Source: Sphagnum compactum
Lineage: Eukaryota > Bryophyta > Sphagnopsida > Sphagnales
Length of the DNA: 64,000 nt
Direction of reading: 5' to 3'
Assembly: GCA_965153455.1 (NCBI GenBank)
Contig: OZ234502.1
Span: 15,779,495-15,843,494, forward strand
Positions 10,536 to 22,250 of this stretch are shown piece after piece. The first letter of the stretch is position 1. Every line of letters begins with the position of its first letter. The translations under genes and the position numbers were made by a program. Below the pieces are notes generated by a model. The model was not told the DNA's origin and ran no database searches. It saw only the letters and a program-made list of their open reading frames with translations.

Positions 10536-11390
10536 TCATCCCCAAGCTCCTTGATGGACTCAATTGCGAATCCAAAGGTGATGATAACGAAAGGAAAAGG
10601 AATTGGGCACACTTCTTAGCTTGTAACACTTTAGGGGTAAAGGGGCGTGCTGAAGCTCAAGGATGAGGATTAGGAAGAATGACAAGCAAGTTAATTATTC
10701 ACATGGACCTACACAAACCAAATAAAGTTGGTTAGTGCGTAGTTAAAACATTCTTAGTGTACGGACAAGCCACGCACAAACACGAACTCACAAGATTCGT
10801 CACAACCCGGACTTGAGGGAAGCCACCACCTTCCCCCTAATAGTATACTTTATGCCTGATCACAGGACTAGCACCCAAATGTCATTTTGTCCCAAAATTG
10901 GTACTCATATGATTTTGGGGGCCCGTAATTTTGTGTGAAAACCTCCAATTGAAATGAGGTCTGAAAAAAACTTATAGCCCTTGTTGAGAACTTTCCAATA
11001 GCACACCACTTGAACATAAATAAATTGGGGCAATTCCTAACTTTTAGTGGTCGAAAGGCAATTTGATTCCCGACCTTTCTTTTGGCCATAATTTGTGTAT
11101 TAAGTACCCAAATGGGTCATGTGAACCCATTTTAGACATCTACGTTCCAAGAACTTTCCAATGATTTAAGGAAATCCTTAATCAAATAAGTTTTGACCCC
11201 TGCAATCGCTCTCTAAAAAATCAGGAGTCCAACTCCCAAAGTGGGAGTTCACTTGGGAGTGTGGAAGTTCATTCCCTCACACCTTCCCACACTTCCCGAG
11301 AGCATGAAATGTGACTTTCGGGCTTCATTTTTGGCCCGCACCTTTGCAAGCCCTTACTTTGGTCACGAGTCTAAGGCTAAGGTTGCGATA
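10536..11390 (-). mobile_element. solo LTR of a Ty3/gypsy family (copy 1)
   Basis: Read on the minus strand, this 855-bp segment aligns end to end with the LTRs at 16276-17151 and 23506-24270. It starts TATCGCAACC (the others start TGTCGCAACC). It shares the block GGTGGTGGCTTCCC followed by a GGGCCGTGG-like motif and a TACACAAAACC-like tail. No internal retroelement sequence adjoins it. Flanks on the minus strand are ATAAT before and ACAAT after, a near-match to a 5-bp target duplication, as expected for an old solo LTR formed by LTR-LTR recombination. Confidence 0.75.
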
Positions 11391-11599
11391 ATTATTATGT
11401 AAGTGTTAGATGTCGGTGGTGAAACTTGTCATTATGGAACACCTTAATTTCAATTTTGTGCAAGTTCCTCTATTTTTGGTCTCCTCTTCACACTTGTTGT
11501 TTTCTCAAGCCGTCCACCCTCCCCATCCTTTTATTTTTTTCCAGGTGTTACATGCTTTTCGTTTTTCTTAAACAATGACTCCCTCTCACTTTCCTTTTT
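11391..11599. other. spacer between solo LTR and C-rich array
   Basis: No feature is recognised. Pyrimidine content rises toward the following array. Confidence 0.5.
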
Positions 11600-12390
11600 T
11601 TCATTTGTGTGTTGTAGATTAATTCTCCCCACCCCCCCCCCCCCTCCTCTTTTTCGTTTATGTGTTGCAGGCGATTCCCCCCCCCCCCTTTTACTCTTTT
11701 TTGTTGGTGTGTTGCAAGCAACTCCCACCCCTTCCTCTTCTTTGTTTATGCCCCCCTTCCTTTTTTTTGTTTGTGCTTAGAACTCGCAGTCCTTTCGCAC
11801 TTCACGCTTCCTATTTCTAAAGCACCAACATCCCCCCCGCCCCAACCTTTTTTTCTTTTGTGCCTAGAACTCCTAGTCCCTTTGTGCTTCATGTTTTTTG
11901 AGCATTAATCCCCCCCCCCCGCTCCTTTTCATATGATGTGTTTAGAACTCCCAAGCACTCTACACTTTTTATTTTTTGAACACCAACCCCCACTTCCTCT
12001 TCTTCTTTTGTGTTTAGAACTCCCAAGCACTTTGCACTATGTTTCTTGAATGTTAAATCTCCCCCCCCCCCCCCCCCCCCCACCTTCTTCTTCTCCTTCA
12101 TGCCCAAACCTTTTATCCTTTTTGTTTACATGTTTTTGGGGGAATCAAACCCACCAACTCCTATTCTTGGGTTCATGTGGTCATTCCTCCCCCACTCCCA
12201 CATTCATGTTCTAGTGTTTTTGAACAATCAATCAAGCCCCCTATTTTATTGTGTTCCTAGTCCAGTCAAACCTTCCAAACTCTTATTCTTGAATTTTTGT
12301 AACCATCACCCCCCAACTCCAATTCTTTTGTTTTTATAAAGTCGACCACCCCCCTTGTGGTTTTGTGTTTCTAAAGGGAATGAACCTCCC
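11600..12390. repeat. C-rich minisatellite with long poly-C tracts
   Basis: Two related unit types alternate with runs of C. The first has GTGTTGYAG phrases about 50 bp apart (around 11611, 11663 and 11710). The second has TTTAGAACTC phrases at about 11778, 11865, 11943 and 12014 (71-87 bp apart). The longest run is 21 C at 12061-12081. The open frames on both strands are Pro/Gly-rich products of the repeat and are not supported as genes. Confidence 0.7.
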
Positions 12391-13339
12391 TTGTTCCCCT
12401 TGTATTTTTGGAAGCAGTCTAATCCACCCCATTAGGTCATTTTTTTGGTTGTTCCATTTGTTTGGGCATTTAATCCCTTCCTTCAACCCCCTTGTTATTG
12501 TTCATGAACTCATTATTTAATGTGGTTGCAAACATGCTACAACATGCCCTCATGCTTACATCTAAGTATTTGGCCACTTGTCTAACCTATTTATGAATGT
12601 TTATTGTGCAACAAAGGTTCACACCCCTATAATTAAGAGGGTACTAAACCCAAAGTCCAACTTGGAAGTTCTGGTGAAACCTATCCCCTACATTTTTAAC
12701 TGCATTAACTAACGAAGCTAAGATGAATTTGGCTCATTACTCTTATTCAAGTTCCTAGTGAATGACTTTCTCAACTGTAGTTAATGAATTGCAAACTCTC
12801 TTAGCTTGTTTTTCTTGCTTTTCTTTCCTTCGAACTTCCCTAATTATTTTTGTTGCCCTCCTTTTTTAGTGCCTTTTGTCACATAATGTTCAAGTCACTA
12901 CATGACTTTAAAATAATCAACTAATAGTTTTTTACTATGGGTCGTTCTTGTAAACAATTGAGGCAAAGAAAACAAATTACCGTTTATTAATACTTGTTGA
13001 GCTATGTTGGTGAAGTTGTTCATTCCCACCTCCACTTCTATTGCAACTTCATTTATGTTCACATCCAAATTTGATGTGTCTATTGCAATTCCCTAATTTA
13101 GGGTCATAGAGTTTCTAGGCACATCTATATGTAGTACTTAAAGGGTTAATTTCAAAAACACCAACAACTAAAGATCATTTAGTTATTGTTCTAAAATAGT
13201 TATTGTTCCTATTATGTTGGATAGTTTTGTTGTAACATATTCTTTTCCCATTGGATATCATTATCCTCCTCTTCATCCTCTTTATTAAATATGGAATCTG
13301 CATTTTTTTCCCTACGTGTATTGTTTACTAGGTACAAAC
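12391..13339. other. intergenic, nothing recognised
   Basis: AT-rich sequence. It may include the 3' flank of the transposase pseudogene that follows on the minus strand, but I found no terminal inverted repeat. Confidence 0.45.
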
Positions 13340-14350
13340 TATTAGGGATTGTCTTCCCATGTATTGCTCCAAGGATTAGTTGCCAAGTCCCTCCAACTTT
13401 AACCCTAAAATTATGTTTTTCTTAGTGAAGGATTGGTCTATGGATTTCTCCACTCAACCAACCAAGGTTATTTTATTTGGTTCAATGTAATTATTATTGA
13501 TCATTGTAGCATCTTTCTCTTTTCTGAAAATTGTTTTGAAAGGTTTAAAGCAAGCCACATTTAAAGGCTAGAGTGCATGGCTAGTATGGGAAGGTAAAGT
13601 TATCATGTTTACCCCAAATGTTTATGTTTACTTAATTGTTTATAGTGTGGCATGAGACCCATGTCCATTTAAGATGAACAAATTTCTATTAATAAGGGAA
13701 ATGCCACATGGTATTGACCTCTTGAAAAAATACAAAAAAAATTTAATAAGAAATTGGTCATCCATGATTTTGTTTATAAAGCCATGCATGTTCCTTGTTT
13801 GCACAATTTTATGTAATCATCATGCATCTTCTCTCCCTTGAAAATGTAAACCCTAGTAGAGATTTTCCAAATACATTGATAATGCAATTGATAGTTAACC
13901 ATTCCTTGGACTTTGGTATGATGTTGTATACTTGTTGGGAGCTTCATTTAGCCCAAACCTTTGCACTTGACTACCTACCTACTTATATCCATGTCTTGTT
14001 TAAGTTCCAAATATGATGTGCATCATAGTTATATTTATTATACAAGGATTATAAGTTGTTGTAGAAGTTTTCATATATAATAAGTGGTTCGCCTTTATGC
14101 CTTGCTTATTTTTAGGCCATTTGTTTGTCAAATGTTAAGTTCATGGTGTTAACATTTGAACCAATACCACTAAAAACTCCTTAATATTCCATATTGAAAT
14201 GGTGAATTTTTGGTTTGAGTTATTTTTGCAACTTTCATCTTCAACTATTGCAAGGTAATTGATAACCCAACTTTCTACATAGCCAAAGTCCAAGTTACTA
14301 CAACTTCATCTTTTTTTTTGTGAGCACACCTCTTAGCCCACATTTCCTAA
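13340..14350 (-). pseudogene. pogo/Tigger-like (DDE_1) transposase pseudogene
   Basis: Conceptual reading of the minus strand across several frames recovers, in order, GLSITLQQLKMKVAKITQ-like helix-turn-helix sequence, a WYWFK motif, YNKYNYDAHHIWNL, EWLTINCIINVFGKS, FILNGHGSHATL, LPSHTSHAL and FKPFKTIFRKEKDAT. This is the order of Tc5-type DNA-binding and DDE_1 domains in plant pogo-like transposases of the Tc1/mariner superfamily. Stops and frameshifts break it throughout. The three expected catalytic Asp positions (WNxDE, LDGHGSH, PLDV) all read Asn. It is therefore certainly inactive. I found no flanking inverted repeats or TA duplications. Confidence 0.8.
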
Positions 14351-16270
14351 ACTTTGTTTTGCAATTTAAATGACTTGACAAAAAGGTTAGAAGTATGTTC
14401 CAATGTTTATTAACATGTTTCAATGAGTTGTCCCACTTTCAATTGTATCCATGCATTATTCCAAAACTTCATTAGTCCATTTACCTCTTTCAATAATTAT
14501 GATGCATCTATTAGCCCTATGTTGTTTTCTTCTTGGTTTTGGTCCAAAAGGAAGAATATTATTTTTGTCTTATAGTGGAGGCTACTACGTTGAACCATTC
14601 CATTTCCTATTTTGCACAATCGACATCATTTCGCTTTAGGTCCTCCTAGCCCCAATTTCCAACAAATTAGGGGTGTGCATTCTACCCCCACAAGAGGTAC
14701 ATACTTGAATTTCCTAAATCTATCTCAAGAAATAAGAAATTATGAAAGGTCAAGGTAAGTGTCAAATGCATATGCCTCTAGTTATGTAAAAAAATATAAG
14801 AACATATTGTTTCTTGAAATGATCCCAATCTAAATTTTAGTTTGTTGTCTATGTGCATGCAATGTGATGCAAACAAGAAAACATGAACCACACCCACCTA
14901 CTTAAAAGATTGGTATGGGGGGGATAGTTTTAAGATATTTTGTCAAAAGTTTTTTAAAAATTCAAATTTAAAAAAAAATCTTTATATTATCATGTCAAGG
15001 TTAATCTAAAAGATTTCAAACTCTATGTAATTTTCAAAAGTTTTGAAGTCTATTTATAAAAAATTTAATGTTAAAAATCACATTTTACAATGTGTAATGA
15101 ATGTTTTTGAAAGATTCTTATTCATTAGATAATTTTTAGATTAATTCACATGTTCCAATAATATATTATGAACCTTACTATATAAAAAAAATCTTATCTT
15201 TTCAACACCAAATTAAATTATTGTTTCTAAATGTGAGAAACTAAGCATGTGTTACATTTGTTGCAACTTTCATTAATGTGGTTACACCTAATCAGTGTAT
15301 AGAAAAAATTGCATTTTCTTTTACTTGAAGAAATATGTCTTTTTTGTGATTCTTTACATTGTATTTAAACATTAAAGAACTTTGTACCCAATGTTAATAT
15401 TGATGTTGTTTGAAATTTTGGTTGTAAAGTTAATATATTATAAACTACTTATTTGTTCATTTGAATCTTGTTGTTTTATTAGTTTTAATTCTAGTGTCTC
15501 TTATATGATTATTATAAGGTGACTTTTTGTTATAGCTCTAATTTGACTATTTCAAGATTTGATGCATGATGTTCTAGGCTGGTTGCACATTAAACAATCC
15601 ATTTTTGGTGTGACAAAGGCAGTTTTTATCAGCTACCTTTAAATTTGGTATAATATGCGTTGAGGTTTGATTGAAAATTTTAAAAGGGATTCATTTAATT
15701 ACACTATAACACTTGAAAAATAAAAACTTAAAAGTTTAAAATAAAATGCCATCATTTCATTACAAGGTGGATTTTTCAAATGATTAGGAATTTTGGTCAT
15801 AATTCATAAAAACATGTTATGGACTTCTATTACATAATAAATATCTTTAAATTGTTGATTTTTTTTCCTAGTATGATTGTGATGCTATTATAATGTTGAA
15901 ATAAAGGTTTCTAATTAAATTTAATATTTTAATTTATTAGGATTCTGCAAAATACTAATAGTTTAAAAAGTCCATAATTTATTGAAATGAAAAAATTGAT
16001 AAATGTTGTTGTGTAAAAAATGTTATTATTATTCAATATAACATTTGCCACTTATAAAATTTCAAAAAACCCATGCTTTTGCTTGAAACTTTTCCCCTAA
16101 TTAATCAAATTGGAACATGTGTCATAATTTGAAAACTTTTAAGGATTAGGTTCTTTTTTAATCTCCTACTTTCAAATGGGCTAATTTGCATTCCCAAAAC
16201 ATCAAATATTGGCATTAGAAATTATGAGAAAAGAAAATTGTGGACACCACGTGTGCCACTTTTGGTCCAC
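14351..16270. other. AT-rich intergenic DNA
   Basis: I see nothing supportable here. The part nearest 14351-14450 may hold the decayed N-terminal end of the pogo-like transposase. Confidence 0.5.
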
Positions 16271-16275
16271 GTTAA

Positions 16276-17151
16276 TGTCGCAACCCTAGCCTTGGACTCA
16301 CGACCAAGGCAAAGAGGTTGCAAGGTTGAGGGCCAAGAGGAAGCCCAGGAGTCACATCACATACTCCCGGGAGTGTGGGAAAGTGTGAGGGAGTGAACCC
16401 TCACACTCCCAATGCAACTCCCAAAACTTTAGAAAGCAATTTCAGGGGTCAAAATTCAATGGCTTGTAGTGTTCTTTATATCATTGAAAAGTTCTTGGAA
16501 CGTAGATATTTAAAATGGGCTCGCATTCTTCATTTGAACATCTAAAACACAAGTTATGGTCAAAAGAAGGGTCGGGAGTCAAATTATCAGTTTGACTCCC
16601 GACCACAATAAGTTGAAAATCGACCCAATTTACTTGTTTGCAAAAGGCGTGCGACATACCATTAGAAAGCTCTCAATGAGAGCTACAACTTTGCTTGAAA
16701 TTACATCTCAATCAGAAGTTTGGTTGCAAAGTTATGGGGCTCCAAAGTCACGGGAGTCTCAACTTGGGCGATTTTGGGACTCCCACTTGGGAATCTCGGG
16801 ACAAAAAACCATTTGGATGTGGGCTCCATGGCCAACCACAGAGTATACTATAAGGGGGAAGGTGGTGGCTTCCCCCAAGTCTGGGCCGTGGTGAGTCTTG
16901 TTTGTCATGTTGCCCGTGACTCGTCCTAGCATCAAAGGTGTTCAAACTATGCACTAACCACCTTGTGTTGGTTTTGTGTAGGCCCGTGTGAGTGAATGAA
17001 GTTTGTCAACTCTTCCTAGTCCCATCCCAAAGCTCCAGCACGTCCCTCTACCCCTCCAAGTGAACCAAGGAACGTGTCCCGACTCCTCCCTCTTCCGATG
17101 TCTTTTACTTGGACTCACCTTTGAGTCCTTCAAGCAGTTGGAAGTGCATCA
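16276..17151 (+). mobile_element. solo LTR (copy 2) with perfect 5-bp target duplication
   Basis: The 876-bp segment begins TGTCGCAACCC and ends GAAGTGCATCA. It is flanked by identical GTTAA at 16271-16275 and 17152-17156. It aligns along its length with the LTR at 23506 and with the minus-strand LTR at 10536. The blocks GAAGGTGGTGGCTTCCCCC and GGGCCGTGGTGA are shared with the 23506 copy. A TATACTATAAGG block at about 16845 is a candidate LTR TATA box. Divergence from the 23506 LTR is large, so it is not the 5' LTR of that element. The perfect duplication shows it is a complete insertion reduced to one LTR. Confidence 0.85.
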
Positions 17152-17699
17152 GTTAAGGTGAATTCACCTTTTACTTTGATGTCTTAAGATTATTGATCTA
17201 GCTCATATGTTTTACAAATTTCTTTGAAGGACTTAAAAGTCATCTTACTGAACAACTCTAACATACAATTGAAAAAATGGGGATGAATAAAATTATTAAT
17301 GTATTGTTTGTATGCATGTTTAAAACCTTGTGAATTGCTATAGTCGTTTTGGTGGGAATGTAACCAAGGCAAAATAAAAGAGAACTTAGAAGTTTTCCCT
17401 CATTTAATATCTTGATTTGAAGATCCATGGGACTCCTATCACTACTATAAATCATGGTCTTTTTTATTAAGGAAATTGGTCAAAAAGGACCCAAAAGTGA
17501 CATTAGTTGACGTAACCAAGGTGCCATTCTAGACAAGTCAATTTCAACAATGTCTATTTTGAAAAGTGGCCTTTTGTACTAACTATGCCTTGTCATTTTG
17601 ACTAACAAAATGATTGAAAAATTGATTGATTATTTGATTGTAGATAATGAACCATTTGACTAGCTAATTTTATACCTAAGCTAAAATCATTTTTTTAAT

Positions 17700-17860
17700 T
17701 TATTATTTAGAATCTAATAGGTAGGTAGGTAGGTAGGTATGTCAAAAAAAACCATTAGATAGGTAGGTGCTAACCTAGCCTAACTTAGCCTAACCTAACC
17801 AACTTAACTTAACCTAACCAAATTTTTTTGAGCTACTTTAATCTAACCTATCTACTTTAG
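17700..17860. repeat. GGTA microsatellite and CCTAACC phrases inside CACTA copy 1
   Basis: A run of GGTAGGTAGGTAGG is followed by CCTAACC/CTTAACC phrases, which are inverted relatives. The same arrangement occurs in the second CACTA element, so the microsatellite belongs to the family. It is not the plant telomere repeat TTTAGGG. Confidence 0.6.
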
Positions 17861-18009
17861 CCTTCTAAACATGCACATTAGGTTGGAAGTATGATGAATT
17901 GAACCCCAAACCTTCACAATGATAAACCAAGTCTTTACTAATGGACTACACCATCAAAGGTGTTCAACTTTTATCAAGTTTTTAATTTCATATGTTTGTT
18001 TCACATCAT

Positions 18010-18345
18010 TAAACATAATGGCAAAAACTAGGTGACAACTAGTGGTTAAACCTAATATCTAAACTTAATGACTTAAAATAATGGCTAAACTTAGTGAGTA
18101 AAGTAATGGCTAAACCTAGTGGCTAAATTTAGTGATTAAAATAATGATTAAACCTATTGGCTACACTTAATGACTTAAAATAATGGTTAAGCCTAATGTC
18201 TAAACCTAAATTATACCTAGTGGCCAAACTTAGGATATACATCATGGCCAAATTTAATGGTTCAACTTAAGTTAAACCCAATGCCAAATCTACTGGTCAA
18301 GCATACTTGCTAAATTTAAATTAAACATAATGGCTAAAATTAGGT
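18010..18345. repeat. TAATGGCTAAACCTAGTGG minisatellite
   Basis: Short variable units built from GGCTAAACCTA, TTTAGTGA and TTAAAATAATGG recur irregularly through this stretch, inside CACTA copy 1. The second family member lacks this block, so it expanded or was lost after the copies separated. Confidence 0.55.
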
Positions 18346-18807
18346 AGATAAGTGGTTGTTTAAATAGGTATGTAAGTAAATAAATGAGAAAGTATAAATA
18401 GATAGGTAGGTAGGTAGGTAAGTAATTAATTAAATAATTAGGTGGATAAATAAGTAGGAAGTAGATATGTAGGGTGGTAGACCATGACATATTTGATTAA
18501 AGATCATTGGCTATCTTGATTAAATGTTCAACATAACTAAAGACCATTGGTCATTTTGATTAAAGATCATTAGCCATGTTGGATATTTATTCAACTTGAG
18601 TAAACACCATTGGCCATTTTCACTAGGGTTGTACAACTTGACTATGTATATTTAGTCAGATAAACCACTATAGTCAAGTTGATCAGTCAATAAATACATG
18701 TGTCATTCAAACCCCTAACCTTTAGTCAAATGTACATGTCCATTAGTAAAAAATGACAAGTTAATCAATTTGAACCTTTTAAAAGACCATGATTTGTAGT
18801 AGTGTAT

Positions 18808-19485
18808 AAAACTTAAGTTTGAATATCCTTAGGATAACATAATTAGGTTTTTCATATTTATGGTCAATGTTGTGTTGTTTAATGTGAGATATAAACCTCA
18901 TCAACAAACCTTATTACTCCAACCCAAACTTGGGATTTTATAAGACCATTTAAGTTCATCCCCTAGATGAAACACTTAAAAACAACCCTTTGTTTGCCCC
19001 TTGTTTATTGATATATGTTTTACTCATTTTGCTTTTCATGTTAAAGCCTATCACCAAGATTTATTTTGCTAGCCCAAACATGGGGTTTTATGAACCAACC
19101 CATGGAACTCCTAAAACTAAACACAAAAAGAAACCTTCTTGTGCTTATTGATATTCAACTATTTTCAATTTTTTGGTCATTTCACCACCCATCACCAAAT
19201 ACTTTCACATTCTAAAACAACAAGAAGGTGTGTAAATATGACTAATTTTATGCTTATGACCAAACATAAAAATAACATCTTAATCATTTGTAAAAAAATT
19301 CCAAAACATAATTCTTCATATCGAAATGTTTGCAAATCGTAGGCAAAATCTAAAATGCCCATACAATTGTGTATGTTTTATAACTAGCAACCCTTAGCAC
19401 TGGATGTTTAGTTGTAAACTTGTGTTTGGTAATGGGCTTGTTTACTCTAGTTCCATTTTTTGGGGGTAAGTCCATAATTAAAATA
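18808..19485. other. intergenic spacer before the gypsy fragment
   Basis: No LTR, primer-binding site or gag is visible here. The recognisable retroelement sequence starts abruptly near 19486. Confidence 0.55.
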
Positions 19486-19489
19486 CTTA

Positions 19490-20362
19490 TTGGTTCCCCA
19501 TCCAACTACACTACAAGCAAAGGGAGTGCCTCTCCAATTGGGAAATTGGAAAGGAAAGGTGGACTTATTGGTTTCCACCTTGGGTGGAATGGATTGCATT
19601 TTGGGAATGGAATTCATTACCCAAAACAATGTGCTCATTGAAGGGCACAATAGGTTAGTTAGAATCCCATCTAAAAGTGGGATTGTGCCAGTCAAGGCAC
19701 ATGAGTTGCCTTGTGTGGGTGGTCCAACCATCCACTTTATGTTAGGAAAAGCTTGGGAAAGAGAATGCGTGGAAGGTTTTGGCATGATGTGTGTCATGCG
19801 GGTGTTGGATGAGTATGAGCCCAAGGAAGCCACCAAGTTGGTGACTTTCGTCAAGTGCATAAGGCGAGTTTTGGAAGAGTTCCCGGATGTGATGCCCGAT
19901 GAGTTGCCCAAAGACTTGCCCCCGAGAAGACGTGTTGATCATGCGATTGAAGTGATGCCGGGAGTGGAACCTCCCGCCAAGGCCCCATACCGAATGAGTC
20001 ATGAGGAGTTGAAAGAGTTAAAGGTTCAACTCGAAGAACTCCTCACCAAAGGTTATATCAAACCAAGTAAGTCGCCATATGGGGCACCCGTCCTTTTTGT
20101 TCACAAGAAGGATGGGACTTTGAGGATGTGTGTTGATTATAGGGCACTCAACAAGGCAACGGTGAAAAATCGGTATCCTTTACCTCGCATCGATGATCTA
20201 TTTGATCGTCTCTCGGGAGCCAAGGTCTTTAATAAAATAGATTTACGTTCGGGGTATTACCAAATAAGGATCAAAGAAGGGGATGAAGAAAAGACCGCTT
20301 GCCGCACAAGATATGGCTCATACGAATTCTTGGTGATGCCCTTTGGGCTCACCAATGCACCC
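19490..20362 (+). pseudogene. pol: gypsy pol: partial protease and N-terminal reverse transcriptase
   Basis: The frame opens inside the protease domain: [11 protein letters not shown] is the typical C-terminal protease motif, while the upstream D-S/T-G active site is missing. The protease-RT linker follows, then reverse transcriptase with [25 protein letters not shown] and MPFGLTNAP. After the last motif the sequence CCCGGCGAC has one C too many, which shifts the frame at about 20360-20362. The true downstream product is read in another frame. The product would have copied element RNA in a cytoplasmic particle. This copy cannot make it. Confidence 0.93.
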
Positions 20363-21365
20363 GGCGACATTTTGTACTTTCATGAATGACATTTTCCGGG
20401 AATGGCTTGATGATTTTGTGGTCGTCTACATAGACGACATTTTGATCTATAGTAGCTCCATGGAGGAGCATGCGGAGCACCTTCGCAAGGTGTTCCAAAG
20501 GCTAAGGGAAAACAAGTTGTATGCGAAGCTCGAGAAGTGCGAATTTGGGGTGACGGAAGTGGACTTTCTTGGGCATAGGATAACTCAAGATGGTTTGGTG
20601 ATGGATGATCACAAGGTCAAGGCAATTTTGGATTGGGAGCCGCCTAAGTCGGTTCCCGCCTTGAGATCCTTTTTGGGATTGGCCTCCTATTATCGTAAGT
20701 TCATAAAGAACTTTGCGAAAGTAGGGGCCTTTTTTACAAACCTCTTGAAGAAGTCCGCCGTCACTTACGATTGGGATGAAGCATGTGACGAAACCTTTGA
20801 AACATTGAAAGGCATTTTGGTGAAGGCGCCGGTGTTGAAGTTGCCCAACTTTGACAAGGACTTTGAAATCCATTCCGACGCTTCCGACTTTGCAATTGGG
20901 GGTGTCATAGTGCAAGATGGAAGACCGGTGGCCTTTAAAAGTAAGAAGTTAAGTGAAACGGAGAGAAGATGGCCAACACACGAGAAGGAAATGTGGGCGG
21001 TCATACATTGTCTCAAGACTTGGGGCCACTACATAGGCTCCAAAGATGTAGTGGTGTGGACCGACAATGTGACCTTGAAGTACTTCGCAACTCAACCCAA
21101 GTTGTCATCAAAACAACAAAGGTGGCAAGACACATTGGCCTTGTTCAATGTGGACATCCGGCACAAGCCGGGAAAGGATAACGTAGTCCCCGATGCCTTG
21201 AGCCGGAAACACCAACTTAGAGTGGTGTATGTTGGAGAGTCGGAACTTCAAAAGGAAGTTAGGTTAGCGATCCGCCGGGATGCTTTTGCTAAGGAGGTAA
21301 GGCAAAACATCCAAAATGGAGCCAAGTCCCACTTCCATTTGAGAAATGGATTATTGTGGTATTAG
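20363..21365 (+). pseudogene. pol: gypsy pol: C-terminal reverse transcriptase and RNase H
   Basis: After the frameshift the new frame gives [18 protein letters not shown] and the catalytic YIDDILIYS motif, then FLGHRIT, RSFLGLASYYRKFI and the RNase H domain. The RNase H motifs are SDASDFAIGGV, HEKEMWAVIHCLKTW, WTDN and PDALSRK, so the expected acidic residues are present. The frame closes with TAG at 21363-21365, just before the zinc-finger part of integrase. That is premature compared with intact elements, where RNase H and integrase are continuous. Confidence 0.93.
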
Positions 21366-22250
21366 CAAAATCGACTTTATGTGCTGGAAGGGAAGATGCG
21401 AGACACACTTTTGAAGGAATGTCATGATGGGCCGCTTGCGAGCCATGGTGGTGCAAAGCGCACCACAACATTCCTAAAGAAGTCCTACTATTGGCCCAAC
21501 TTGAAGGATGATGTGGAGGAGTACGTGAAGATTTGTTTAACTTGTCAACAAAATCGGACCCTCAACAAGAAGCAAGCGGGTTTGTTGCAACCTTTGCCAA
21601 TTCCCGAAGGGCCGTGGGAAAGTGTGTCAATGGACTTTATGGTAAGTTTGCCCCCTTCAAAGGGGTTTGATGCCATCATGGTTGTGGTGGATCGATTTAG
21701 CAAAATGGCACACTTCATCCCCACAAAGGATGAAGCCACGGCTCAAGAGACGGGGAGGTTGTTCTTCTCCCACATTTTCAAGCATCATGGCCTTCCAAAG
21801 GACATAGTGTTGGATCGAGACCCAAAGTTCACAAGTAAGTTTTGGAGGGCCTTGTGGAAGCGAATGGGGTCGGAACTCAAGATGAGCACTTCATTCCGTC
21901 CCCAATTCGATGGACAAACCGAGAGGGGGAACTTGGTGATCCAACAATTCCTAAGGAATTATGTGGCGGCGGATCAACAAGATTGGGTGGACCATTTGGA
22001 ATTAGCCGAGTTTTGTTACAACAACTCGGTACACTCCGCAACTAGGTCCACCCCATTCCAAATGGTGATGGGCAAGTCACCAATTATGCCCATGACTTGG
22101 GCAGCACAAGGACAACCCTCAAGTGATGCAAGTGAGGAAGTGCCAATGGTCACACAACTTGATGAAGAGAGAAGGCGCTTGTGGGAGTTGGCAAAAGCCA
22201 ATTTGGAAAAGGCGCACAAAAGGTACAAGGATTTTGCGGATAAGTCCTGA
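21366..22250 (+). pseudogene. pol: gypsy pol: integrase
   Basis: The frame resumes directly after the TAG. The HHCC zinc finger (H and H in HDGPLASHGG, C and C in CLTCQQN) is followed by the DDE core: D in SMDFM, D in VLDRDPKF and E in DGQTERGN. All catalytic residues are kept. The C-terminal half ends at TGA (22248-22250), followed at once by CGA, in the run leading to the GPF/GPY-type module. The enzyme would insert element DNA into chromosomes, but this copy is interrupted on both sides. Confidence 0.93.

Larger units (their letters stand above)
17440..18804. mobile_element. CACTA-like non-autonomous transposon, copy 1
   Basis: The left end CACTACTATAAATCATGGTC and the inverted right end CACTACTACAAATCATGGTC differ at one base in the first 20. 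Flanking TAT is present on both sides (17437-17439 and 18805-18807), matching the 3-bp target duplication of CACTA (En/Spm) elements. Subterminal regions repeat TTTTGACTA and ACCATTGGYCATTTT phrases, as expected of CACTA subterminal binding sites. There is no transposase. The interior holds a TAGG microsatellite, CCTAACC phrases, a tRNA-like box pair on the minus strand and a TAAACCTAGTGG minisatellite. A second member lies at 32771-34148. Confidence 0.85.

Noticed and set aside
11531-12339. Several Pro- or Gly-rich open frames on both strands over the C-rich array
   Set aside because: They are direct translations of the tandem C-rich units and change with homopolymer length, so they carry no evidence of coding.
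17745-17860. Telomere-like repeats in CCTAACC phrases
   Set aside because: The unit is not the plant TTTAGGG repeat. The phrases are inverted relatives of the GGTA/TAGG run shared by the CACTA family.
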